This document shows positions 33,112 through 41,053 of a stretch of 64,000 bases of DNA, piece after piece. Under the pieces are notes generated by a model, which was not told the DNA's origin, searched no databases, and was given only the letters and a program-made list of their open reading frames with translations. Position 1 is the first letter of the stretch; the number at the start of each line of letters is the position of its first letter. The stretch is taken from assembly GCF_016899425.1 (NCBI RefSeq), contig NZ_CP045995.1, positions 2,938,450 through 3,002,449 on the forward strand, written 5' to 3'. Source of the DNA: Burkholderia sp. MS389. GTDB taxonomy: Bacteria > Pseudomonadota > Gammaproteobacteria > Burkholderiales > Burkholderiaceae. The position numbers and the translations under genes were made by a program.

Positions 33112-33816
33112 ATGTTAGTCGAAGTCAGCAAATTCAGGGAATCGCAGGAGTTCGCTCTTCAGACCGTTAACTTTGCACGGTCGATGCTCAATTGTTCGGC
33201 CGCCGTGTTCACATGGCTCGATTCGCACGACCAGCTATTGCCGCACACCCAGATGGGATGGCCCGAAGAGACCATCAAGGACTATTACACGGTATTCGCC
33301 TCGGCCGATCCGCTGAACGTCTATCGTCTGATCAAACAGCGTGCGACCGTAGTGACCCTCAAAGGGGCAAAGCGCGACGACCAGCACTCCAGTTGGTCGG
33401 ATTACCAGCGGAAGTACGGGCTCGTGGACGAAGTCGGGTTCCTGTTTTGGGCGGGAGATACGCCACTAGCATGCCTCTCCGTCATCAAGAAGCAAGGCGA
33501 TAGCCCGTTCTCGACTCCCGAACCCTTCGGACAGATGTACGACTATATGCAGCACAGCTTCTCGATGCTTGCGTCCGTCAAGAAGGTCCAGGCAGACCAC
33601 GCGCTGCGAAACGAGTATTTCCTGACGGAGCGGGAGCTCGCAGTCGCGTCTCTGATGACCGCCGGCCTGTCCAACAAGGATATCGCCGAGACGCTGGGCA
33701 TCGAGCTTGCCACCGTCAAGTCGCATGTCATTCGAATCCTGGGCAAGCTGGGCATCGAGAGCCGAACCCAGCTTGCGGCATTCTCCGCCGACCTGGGCAC
33801 ACCGACCACGAAATAG
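33112..33816 (+). CDS. LuxR-type HTH transcriptional regulator (copy 1)
   Basis: 234 residues. The C-terminal 65 residues are a LuxR/GerE helix-turn-helix: LTERELAVASLMTAGLSNKDIAETLGIELATVKSHVIRILGKLGI. The N-terminal part (about 150 residues) is a sensor-like domain with conserved aromatic residues (FTWLDSHDQLLPHTQMGW, FLFWAGDTPLACL), possibly an autoinducer/GAF-like fold; no receiver aspartate pattern is visible. It is clearly paralogous to the protein at 39933. Start ATG 33112. Family 2 element E3 lies just downstream. Confidence 0.88.
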   Translation: MLVEVSKFRESQEFALQTVNFARSMLNCSAAVFTWLDSHDQLLPHTQMGWPEETIKDYYTVFASADPLNVYRLIKQRATVVTLKGAKRDDQHSSWSDYQRKYGLVDEVGFLFWAGDTPLACLSVIKKQGDSPFSTPEPFGQMYDYMQHSFSMLASVKKVQADHALRNEYFLTERELAVASLMTAGLSNKDIAETLGIELATVKSHVIRILGKLGIESRTQLAAFSADLGTPTTK

Positions 33817-33878
33817 CCTGGGTGCACCGGGGCGGTGCGTTCGTCCTCGTCACCGGTTGCATCAATGGAAATTTTTCT

Positions 33879-33921
33879 CATCCTTTGGATGGACGAGCGG
33901 CGTCTTGGCCATACATACAAT
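33879..33921 (+). promoter_or_regulatory. Family 2 promoter element, copy E3
   Basis: Perfect inverted repeat CATCC-TTT-GGATG at 33879-33891, then GACGA, and TACAAT at 33916-33921, 20 bp after TGGACG. The repeat centre is 31 bp from the -10, as in E1 and E2. Upstream T-run (ATTTTT) as in E1. Confidence 0.68.
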
Positions 33922-34162
33922 GGTTTCAAGGCCGCCGGACATCATTCAGACGGTCGTAACGCTCGCATTGGTTCATGCCTGTTGCGTGGCCTGACAGCTC
34001 ACTTCATCGATCACGATCTTCAACCTTGAGGATGGTGCGCGTTACACATGGCTTGAGCGGCGTCCGGCTGTCAATTCGCATAACGAATTAACTTCCGATG
34101 CGTGACGGGTGTTTGCCGAGTGCCGGTTGATGGTGGACCGTCTTCGGTCCAGCTCGCCGAAC

Positions 34163-34231
34163 TGATAGAAATTCGTGATCTGCATGCATCGAGAATCACA
34201 ATTGGACCTCGTCTAATTGGCGCAAGACGAT
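34163..34231 (+). promoter_or_regulatory. Family 1 promoter element, copy D
   Basis: Dyad TGATAG-N7-TGATCT at 34163-34181, TTGGAC at 34202-34207, GACGAT at 34226-34231; core AATCACAATTGGACC. Spacings are identical to copies A-C. It lies about 96 bp before the SDR start. Confidence 0.7.
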
Positions 34232-34326
34232 GCATGCACGCGAATCCTGGAAACAGAAAGCGCACGATTCGCCGGCTCAGTGAGCAGCGCACGTGCTGGT
34301 CAAAGTGAAGTCAAGGAGACGTTTCA

Positions 34327-35100
34327 GTGAATGATTATTCCGGGCGCGTGGTTGTCGTAACCGGTGCTGGTTCCGGCATGGGGCGAGCAATGGTTCGCGA
34401 GTTCGTTTCGAGAGGGGCGAACGTAGCCGCACTCGACATCAATCTCAAGAATGCCGTTGCCACCGTCGAAGCGTTGGCGAATCCGTCGATGGCGTACGCA
34501 CATCAAGTGGACGTCAGCGACCCGCGTAGCGTCGAGGCCGCTGTCAAGGCGGTGATCGAGCGTTGGGGGCACATCGATCTTCTGTGCAATAACGCCGGCA
34601 TTCTGGATGGACACGCGACGGCTCACGAGGTGAGCGTCGAAGAGTGGGACCGCGTCATTGCCGTTAACCTCACGGGACCGTTCCTGATGGCCCGAGCGGT
34701 CATTCCGCAGATGCTGAAGCAAGGCAAAGGGGCGATCGTGAACACGTCGTCCACCTCGGGCTTCAGTGCTGCGGGTGGCGGGACCGCCTACACGGCGTCC
34801 AAACACGGTGTGATCGGTCTGACTCGACAACTCACGTTCGAATACGGCGCGCGCGGCATTCGCGTCAATACGATTTGCCCGGGCGCAACCGCAACCCCGC
34901 TGGCGATGTCGGAGCACACGACGGCGAATTCGCCCGATATGGAGGCGGCCCTTCAGAAATTCCCGGCCCGCCGCTGGTGTCAGCCGGAAGAAATTGCCAA
35001 GCTCGCTGCGTATCTGGGCGGCGACGATGCCGACTTCGTGCATGGCAGCGAGTACGTGATGGACGGCGGCTGGCTTGCTGCTGCCCGGGATCCCTTCTGA
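34327..35100 (+). CDS. Short-chain dehydrogenase/reductase (2)
   Basis: 257-residue classical SDR: TGAGSGMG cofactor loop at 12-19, Asp37 favouring NAD, NNAG at 88-91, catalytic Ser142, Tyr155 and Lys159 (YTASK). Start GTG 34327 with AAGGAGACGTTTCA. Controlled presumably by tandem elements E3 and D. It forms a short operon with the alpha/beta hydrolase 78 bp downstream. It would oxidise a secondary alcohol or reduce a ketone; the substrate is not known. Confidence 0.88.
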   Translation: MNDYSGRVVVVTGAGSGMGRAMVREFVSRGANVAALDINLKNAVATVEALANPSMAYAHQVDVSDPRSVEAAVKAVIERWGHIDLLCNNAGILDGHATAHEVSVEEWDRVIAVNLTGPFLMARAVIPQMLKQGKGAIVNTSSTSGFSAAGGGTAYTASKHGVIGLTRQLTFEYGARGIRVNTICPGATATPLAMSEHTTANSPDMEAALQKFPARRWCQPEEIAKLAAYLGGDDADFVHGSEYVMDGGWLAAARDPF

Positions 35101-35178
35101 GCGGGCGTTTGGCTACACGCGTGGCGCGGCGCAGGTGCCCGCGCCTGCACATGTCGGTGGAACAACAGGAGCTTGTGA

Positions 35179-36063
35179 ATGTTTTCGAATCGTGAATGGC
35201 CGGAGACCGGCATCGAAGGTTTCAAGCGGGGCTTTCAGACGGTTGATGGCGTGCGGATGCATTATGTGAGCGGCGGCAAGGCGGACGGCGACGTGCTGGT
35301 TCTGATTTGCGGTTTCCCCCAAAGCTGGTATGCGTGGCGCAAGGTTTTGCCGCTGCTTGGGGATCGGTACCGTGTTATTGCTCCGGATCTTCCCGGGCAA
35401 GGTGACTCGGACCGTCCCGCGGGTACGCTCGACACGGTCAAGGCCGCCAGGCTCCTTCGTGGCCTGGTCGAGAAACTCGGTGTCGATCGACATGCACTTG
35501 TCGTACACGACATCGGTGGATGGGTCGGTTATCCCTATGCGGCGATGAATGGCGACAAGGTCACGGCCCTCGCGATCCTCGACACGGGTATCCCGGGCAT
35601 CAGTCTTCCGGATACGCTGCCGTGGGCTTCCGACGTTGCGTGGCGGACGTGGCACGTCGCATTCCACAACATCCCGGATCTTCCCGAAGCGCTCTTGGCC
35701 GGCCGCGAGCACATCTATCTCGAGTGGTATTTGCAACGGAAGGCGGCAAACCCGCAGGTGTTCTCCCAAGCGGACTTCGAGGAATACCATCGCGTGTTCC
35801 TGACGAATGGCCTGAAAGGTGGCCTCGCTTACTACCGTGCTATCTCGGTGTCGGCCGAGCAGAATCGCGAATTGAGCGCGAAGGGCAAGCTCAAGATGCC
35901 GGTTCTTGCGGTCCGTGCAGATCAGGGATCAATGCCCGACCTGGTTCCGCAGCTGCAGCAGGTCGCGGCGGACGTTCGCGGCACGATGGTCGCTTCCGGA
36001 CACTATATCCCGGAAGAGGCGCCCGAGGCGCTTGCAAAGGAACTCGAGAGTTTCTTCGGCTAG
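35179..36063 (+). CDS. Alpha/beta hydrolase, epoxide hydrolase/dehalogenase-like
   Basis: 294 residues. The nucleophile position is Asp111 in VVHDIGGWVGY, as in epoxide hydrolases and haloacetate/haloalkane dehalogenases, rather than Ser. The oxyanion motif is CGFPQSW, with Cys where HGFP is usual. A C-terminal SGHYIPEEAPE gives the catalytic His. With an Asp nucleophile it could open an epoxide or remove a halide. Start ATG 35179, after ACAACAGGAGCTTGTGA. It is probably cytoplasmic; there is no signal peptide. Confidence 0.85.
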   Translation: MFSNREWPETGIEGFKRGFQTVDGVRMHYVSGGKADGDVLVLICGFPQSWYAWRKVLPLLGDRYRVIAPDLPGQGDSDRPAGTLDTVKAARLLRGLVEKLGVDRHALVVHDIGGWVGYPYAAMNGDKVTALAILDTGIPGISLPDTLPWASDVAWRTWHVAFHNIPDLPEALLAGREHIYLEWYLQRKAANPQVFSQADFEEYHRVFLTNGLKGGLAYYRAISVSAEQNRELSAKGKLKMPVLAVRADQGSMPDLVPQLQQVAADVRGTMVASGHYIPEEAPEALAKELESFFG

Positions 36064-36310
36064 TACGAGCGGACAAGCCGGCGCCGCTTCTGACGATCCA
36101 GCCAGCGTCTGGAGAAATCCGTCGCCCGGTTCGAACGGGTATGGAGCGCGCGCCGCATGCTGCCTAGCGATGTCAGTGCGTCGTGGGCGCTGCACTCCGT
36201 TCGACGAGAGATTGTTGATCTTGAGACGGAAACGGCTGGTATCGAAGCAATTCGATAGTTTATTTGATCAGTATTCCTAGTGAAATTAACTTTGGTGATT
36301 TGGGGGGGGA

Positions 36311-37435
36311 ATGAACAAAAAAGTCATTGCAGTCGCCGCACTGAGCATCGTAGCTTACTCGCAAGCAAAGGCTCAAAGTTCCGTGACGCTCTATGGGATC
36401 GTCGACACGGGTGTGGGCTATGTGCACAACAGCGGCGGACAGAGTTCGCAAGTAAGGATGTTGCCCAGCAATCTTTCGGCTTCCCTGTGGGGATTGAAGG
36501 GAACGGAGGATCTGGGTGGCGGGCTCTCGGCCATCTTTACAGTAGAGAGCGGCTTTGACGGCACGAACGGCGCGCTTGCGACACCGGGCAAGTTGTTCAG
36601 CCGACAAGCGTTCGTGGGCATTTCGAGCCAGTACGGCACCCTGACGTTCGGTCGTCAGTACGATCCGCTGACCGACCTCGAACAGCAGTTGACCGCCGAT
36701 GTCTACAGCGGCTGGTTCGCTACGCCGGGTGACGTCGACAATTACGACTCGAGTGCTCGATTCAATAACGCCGTGAAATGGGTGAGTCCGTCGTGGGGCG
36801 GCGTTTCGGCCGAGGTCATGTATGCGCTCGGCGGCGTCGCTGGATCCACGGGGTCGGGGCAGACGTGGAGCGCAGCAGTTGGCTATCAAAGCACGTCGTT
36901 CAGCGTCGGCGGCGGCGTTCTCCACATCGACAACGGCAACGCGACGTTGGGCAATCGCGGCACTTCCTCGTCCGACTCGCTGTTTAATTCGCCGGTGAAT
37001 GCGGCTTATGCGTCAGCCCGGTCGATCAATATCGCCCGGATCGGTGCCAATTACGTTGCGGGCCCGTTCACGGTGGGCGCGGCGTATGGCTATGCCCAGT
37101 ATTCGGCCGATTCGGCATCGACGTTCACGGGGTCGGAGAAGTATCACAACGGTTCGGTCTTTGCCCAGTATCAAGTGACGCCTGCGTTCCTGCTCATCGC
37201 CGGCTACAACTACACGCGCGCACTGGGGGATTCGTCTGCCAAGTACCACCAGGTGAATATCGGGGCCGACTACAGCTTGAGCAAGCGCACCGACGTCTAT
37301 GCGCTCGCAGGGTATCAGCATGCAAGCGGGCAGAACGGGCAAGGCGCCGCCGAGGCTTCCATCGGGTCGTACGGAATTGCGGCGGGCAAAGGTACTCAGG
37401 AAGTTGTAGCCGTCGGCCTGCGGCACAAGTTCTGA
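36311..37435 (+). CDS. Gram-negative general porin (OmpC-like)
   Basis: 374-residue outer membrane porin. Signal peptide MNKKVIAVAALSIVAYSQAKAQ followed directly by SSVTLYGIVDTGVGYVHNSGG, the classic start of Burkholderia/Neisseria-type 16-strand porins. KGTEDLGGGLSAIFTVES and RQAFVGISSQYGTLTFGRQYDPLTD follow, and the chain ends with a terminal Phe (VVAVGLRHKF). An unusual run of eight G just before ATG serves as the ribosome binding site region. It is likely to admit small substrates of the cluster. Confidence 0.95.
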   Translation: MNKKVIAVAALSIVAYSQAKAQSSVTLYGIVDTGVGYVHNSGGQSSQVRMLPSNLSASLWGLKGTEDLGGGLSAIFTVESGFDGTNGALATPGKLFSRQAFVGISSQYGTLTFGRQYDPLTDLEQQLTADVYSGWFATPGDVDNYDSSARFNNAVKWVSPSWGGVSAEVMYALGGVAGSTGSGQTWSAAVGYQSTSFSVGGGVLHIDNGNATLGNRGTSSSDSLFNSPVNAAYASARSINIARIGANYVAGPFTVGAAYGYAQYSADSASTFTGSEKYHNGSVFAQYQVTPAFLLIAGYNYTRALGDSSAKYHQVNIGADYSLSKRTDVYALAGYQHASGQNGQGAAEASIGSYGIAAGKGTQEVVAVGLRHKF

Positions 37436-37449
37436 AGCAATCTGTATGA

Positions 37450-37499
37450 GGCGCCGCGGACCGATACGAGGGTGATTCCTTCGTGAGTTCCGCGGCGCC
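37450..37499 (+). other. Inverted repeat after the porin gene
   Basis: Eleven-base arms GGCGCCGCGGA (37450-37460) and TCCGCGGCGCC (37489-37499) separated by 28 nt; the loop contains a smaller ACGA/TCGT hairpin. There is no T-run directly after it (GCGTTGCTCATTTTC), so it may be a weak terminator or an mRNA-stabilising structure between porin and permease. Confidence 0.5.
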
Positions 37500-37541
37500 G
37501 CGTTGCTCATTTTCCTGACACGAAGGTATTGGGATTTCTGT

Positions 37542-38870
37542 ATGCCGGCATCAACTCACTCCGATGATGATTACGCGTCCAGTCCGGTTCCTGAAGATGC
37601 AAGGACCGGTTGGCAGGGCATATTCTTCGCTACGTTAGGTATTGCGACCGCGCTTTTCTTTGCTCAGATTGCGTCGATCATTACCGTGAGGTTTGGCGTA
37701 GCAGCCGCGCTGATCGGACTGGCCTACGGATACTGCGTTTCGACATTCGTCGGTGTGCTGCTCGTTCGTCGATCCATTCAGACAGGGTTTGGCATCAATA
37801 TCTGGGCCAGAACCGTGCTCGGATATCGTGGAGCGGGATTATTCAGCCTGGCCTACGGAGTGGCCTGCCTCACTTACTTCGTCGCAGAAGCCAACATCAT
37901 GGGGGCTTCGCTACAGGCTCTCTTTCCGCAAGCTCCTCATGCGTTGATATACATCTGCCTTGTCTTCGTCATGTTGCCGCTCGTGTGGTCGGGCATGAAG
38001 GTTCTTGCAAGATTCCAGACGATGAGTCTGGTGCTGTTCGTTGTGTTTGTTGTGTGGGCGATAAGAAACGCGCTTGATGTTCCCGTGGCTGGCGCTCCGC
38101 TCCCGGAGATTCGGCTTGCGGCAGCCCCCTTCACCAGCCTGCTTGAAGTATTGGGCATCGTTAACGGTCTCGCCTTCATCATTGGTCTTGTGACGGCCGA
38201 CTATGCAAGATTTGTGCGCAAACGGGAACTCCGAGCAGGGACGGTGTTTGTTGGCGCGTTGTTTCCAGCGTTCTGTTACGGGATCACCGGGATCTTGGGG
38301 ATCTGGTTCGCTGTCCAGATGCGGGAAAGCAATCCTGGCGTCTATTTCGTTTCGTTGCTGGGTGCGGGGGGGATCATTTTCGCGTGTACGACGCAGCTCA
38401 GAATCAATCTCGGGAACATCTACTCAGGCACCGTTGCTTTCGTCAACGCACTCGAGCATCTATTTGGCGTTTCCGTCAGCAGAAGAGTCGTCATCGTTGC
38501 TTTCTGCGCGGTTGCGGCCGCTGTGCTGATTTCAGATGGTACGCACTTGCTCGCGAGTGCCCTGAACTATATCGGTATGTCCATGGCTTGCTTCGTCACG
38601 TTGCTTCTCGTCGATCAGTTCTGGGCTGGACGATCCCGAGATGTGCCCGATGTCATGCCTCAAGTGATCAAGAACTGGCGATGGACGGGATTGAGCTCAT
38701 GCCTGATCGCAACCCTATGTGGAGTGTGCCTCGGTAACGCATCGCTCTTCCCATCGTTGTACCAGTGGGCGACACCGGTGTCGGTGCTTGTCCAGGTGAT
38801 CCTCTTTGTTGGTATCGAATCGTACTGCAATCGACGAAGGGAACTGTCGTCACATGCTGCCTCGAGTTAG
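37542..38870 (+). CDS. NCS1-type (purine-cytosine/allantoin family) permease
   Basis: About 442 residues with 12 hydrophobic helices. Features of the CodB/NCS1 family include WQGIFFATLGIATALFFAQIASI at the N-terminus, GFGINIWARTVLGYRGAGL and TADYARFVRKRELRAGTVFVG. These permeases carry nucleobases, hydantoins or related heterocycles by proton or sodium symport. ATG 37542 is preferred; 13 upstream in-frame residues have no supporting features. It follows the porin and precedes an insertion sequence fragment. Confidence 0.82.
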   Translation: MPASTHSDDDYASSPVPEDARTGWQGIFFATLGIATALFFAQIASIITVRFGVAAALIGLAYGYCVSTFVGVLLVRRSIQTGFGINIWARTVLGYRGAGLFSLAYGVACLTYFVAEANIMGASLQALFPQAPHALIYICLVFVMLPLVWSGMKVLARFQTMSLVLFVVFVVWAIRNALDVPVAGAPLPEIRLAAAPFTSLLEVLGIVNGLAFIIGLVTADYARFVRKRELRAGTVFVGALFPAFCYGITGILGIWFAVQMRESNPGVYFVSLLGAGGIIFACTTQLRINLGNIYSGTVAFVNALEHLFGVSVSRRVVIVAFCAVAAAVLISDGTHLLASALNYIGMSMACFVTLLLVDQFWAGRSRDVPDVMPQVIKNWRWTGLSSCLIATLCGVCLGNASLFPSLYQWATPVSVLVQVILFVGIESYCNRRRELSSHAASS

Positions 38871-38955
38871 AGGGACCACTTGAGAAACGGACCTGTTTTC
38901 TGGAGCGCTAGGCTACCTGACGCCAGCAAAGGTCACTTTCGAGGAAGGTTTGAGA

Positions 38956-39216
38956 ATGCGGAAGCGCTTTACGGACGAGCAAATCATCGGCTTCTTGAGA
39001 GAGGCCGAAGCTGGCGAGGCGGTCCAGTATCTGTGCAGGACGTACGGTTTCAGCGATACCTCCTTCTACTCGTGGCGGGCGAAGTTTGGTGGCAACGACG
39101 GCGTTGAATCGCAAAGGTTGAAGTACCTTGAGGGCGAGAATGATCGACTAAGGAAGCTATTGGCGGAGGCCTTGGCCAAGCAAGGGGCATCGGGTATCGC
39201 TAGAGACGATGTATAG
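38956..39216 (+). mobile_element. IS3-family transposase OrfA fragment
   Basis: 86 residues with the OrfA start MRKRFTDEQIIGFLREAEAGE and the helix-turn-helix CRTYGFSDTSFYSWRAKFGG, then the leucine-zipper region LKYLEGENDRLRKLLAEA. Normally OrfA runs on to a frameshift and an OrfB integrase with DDE residues. Here the frame ends in an unrelated tail (GASGIARDDV) and no OrfB follows. So the element is truncated. No terminal inverted repeats could be paired. Confidence 0.85.
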
Positions 39217-39932
39217 ATCGTCCACGTCGCCTGGGTCGTCGTCGTTCCGATGTCGTTGTGATTGGCGTCGAGCGATCCGGCGTGGACTTGAACAGATCAT
39301 GATGCTTCACGCTTTGTCGATTGTAACCACCTCTGCGCTTCAATGTCGGGTTGGCGCGCAGACCTCAGTAGTGGACCCAACAGGGAACCGAGTCATGCGA
39401 AAGATATTCCTGCGATCGCTGCATAGCCGTCATCCGATTGACTCAGCGGAGGTCTCTGCTTGTCAGACGGATTCCGATGCTGGAATCCGTAACATTGAGT
39501 CAGACCGAAGCAGCTTCGTTACGTACTACAGCCTCGGACAAGTGGTTGCGCACCTGCGTTTCGACGCGCGGCATGGAGAGCAGAGTCCGGCCGAGCGTAG
39601 CCGAAAGTAAAAAAACCGGTCCAACTTCAGATCACGGCATGGAAGCGGCCACCGCGAGAGTACGCGGTGGAAACGCCACTGAACGTGCCAATTCGGCCCC
39701 GATCTCTCGTCAGTACCTTTGACGAAGCTGTCGAAACCATGGCGTGTCAAGCTGATGGTATTGCGAAAGCTTGCAGGCTCAGCGGGCCGCGTGCGTTCGT
39801 ATGGTGCCTGGAGCGGGGCGCAAGTCGTTTCGACGGCCTGGTTGAGGGCGGCGTCGGTTCGCCCCGCCTGCAACTGAACTGCAATGGACCGCACGCATCA
39901 GACTTCGCTTCCACGAGGCGGGACTGCAACGG
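39217..39932. other. Decay region after the IS fragment
   Basis: 716 bp. Frames of 80-176 codons exist on both strands but none reads as a known protein, has a good ribosome binding site or lacks conflicting frames. Likely non-coding debris next to the IS fragment; a segment ACGTGCCAATTCGGCCCCGA around 39683 looks like IS-flanking sequence but I could not identify it. Confidence 0.4.
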
Positions 39933-40631
39933 TCAATCCGCGGTTATCGAGTGCAGAAACGACGCGACTTGTGACCGCGTATTCAATCCGAGCTTTGCCA
40001 GCACCCTTCCCACGTGCGTTTTGACCGTCACCAGCTCGATCTGGCATTCGTGGCAAATCTCCTTGTTGGAAAGTCCACTCGCAATCAAGTTGGCGACCGC
40101 TAGCTCGCGGGCTGTCAATAGATGGTGCTCGGTGAGTTTCCGATTGCGTCGATGGGTTTTTATTGAATCCAATCCGAGCAGGTTGTACTGGATATAGCTA
40201 TGCATTTCCTGGAGTACGGATTCATTGTCGAGCGTTTTGTCGTGTCTGCCTTTTAGAACATTGAGAAAAGCGATGGCTCGGTTGTCCTGCCAAAAGACAA
40301 AGGCGGCCTCGTCTACGAACCCGTACCGCGCCATAAACTGTGCGTATGGGATGTGGCAATCTCTAAATCTATTGTCTGCGATCTTTCTTAGAGTAACGAC
40401 CGAAGATCTGTTTGATAAAAGGAAGTCGGGGGAAATCGGATCGAACTCTCTGAAGTCTCGGTAATAGTCGCGAATCATCACGTCGCCGAGGCCGTGTTCC
40501 GTGCACGGTGGGATCTTCTGGGTAGCGTCAAACCAGGTAAAGATTGCGGCAGACGATTCCAGAAGGGTTTGAGAAAACGCAATGGTCCGCTTGGCGAAGT
40601 CCTTGCAATCGTCGTTCAGGTGATATCGCAT
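39933..40631 (-). CDS. LuxR-type HTH transcriptional regulator (copy 2)
   Basis: 232 residues, paralogous to the regulator at 33112: similar sensor domain (SSAAIFTWFDATQKIPPC, GFVDEAAFVFWQDNRAIAFL) and C-terminal GerE domain (LTARELAVANLIASGLSNKEI and VTVKTHVGRVLAKLGL). The gene is A/T-richer than its surroundings. It is divergent from APC permease 3 (422 bp gap), so it may control that permease and the P450 operon. Confidence 0.88.
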   Translation of the reverse strand: MRYHLNDDCKDFAKRTIAFSQTLLESSAAIFTWFDATQKIPPCTEHGLGDVMIRDYYRDFREFDPISPDFLLSNRSSVVTLRKIADNRFRDCHIPYAQFMARYGFVDEAAFVFWQDNRAIAFLNVLKGRHDKTLDNESVLQEMHSYIQYNLLGLDSIKTHRRNRKLTEHHLLTARELAVANLIASGLSNKEICHECQIELVTVKTHVGRVLAKLGLNTRSQVASFLHSITAD

Positions 40632-41053
40632 GGTTTATCCAAGTGGAATAGACAAAGGATCCTTTTCCGAACCTGTCTGACGGAGGCTGGAACGCTGGCG
40701 GCCTACGCGAAAAGGCTGCTAGCGCGATGTTCAACGATTGGACGCAAGAACCGAGCCAAGGCGACTGGCGGGTCACACGCTCCCGTATATGGCGACGGTG
40801 GCGACGAATCCGGCCAAGTGCCAGGGTGCCGTAGAGGTAGACTCACGATCTGGAAGCGCGTCATTGCACGTTGGTCGTGCATGGCGCACCACGCGCGATC
40901 GGCGCTCCATCTTGAAGCGACGCATAGATACTTTCGGAGGATGTTGGCCAGAAATTCGCTGAATATAGTTCGGCTACCAAGTCAACGGGTTCTGCGGTAC
41001 GCGCATCACAGTGCAATACCGAGAGAACCGCGCACAGAAAAGAGGTGGCTCGA
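40632..41053. other. Intergenic region between LuxR copy 2 and APC permease 3
   Basis: 422 bp, divergent promoters expected. Neither family 1 nor family 2 elements are present. I saw no convincing gene or hairpin. A ribosome binding site GAGG at 41042-41045 precedes the permease start. Confidence 0.45.

Larger units (their letters stand above)
33817..34326. other. Regulatory region upstream of the SDR-hydrolase operon
   Basis: 510 bp without a gene, holding family 2 element E3 (33879-33921) and family 1 element D (34163-34231), both pointing right. An AAGGAG ribosome binding site precedes the GTG start at 34327. Nothing else recognisable. Confidence 0.6.

Noticed and set aside
39209..39610. 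Frame of 133 codons after the IS fragment
   Set aside because: No ribosome binding site, low-complexity content and conflicting frames; kept as debris.
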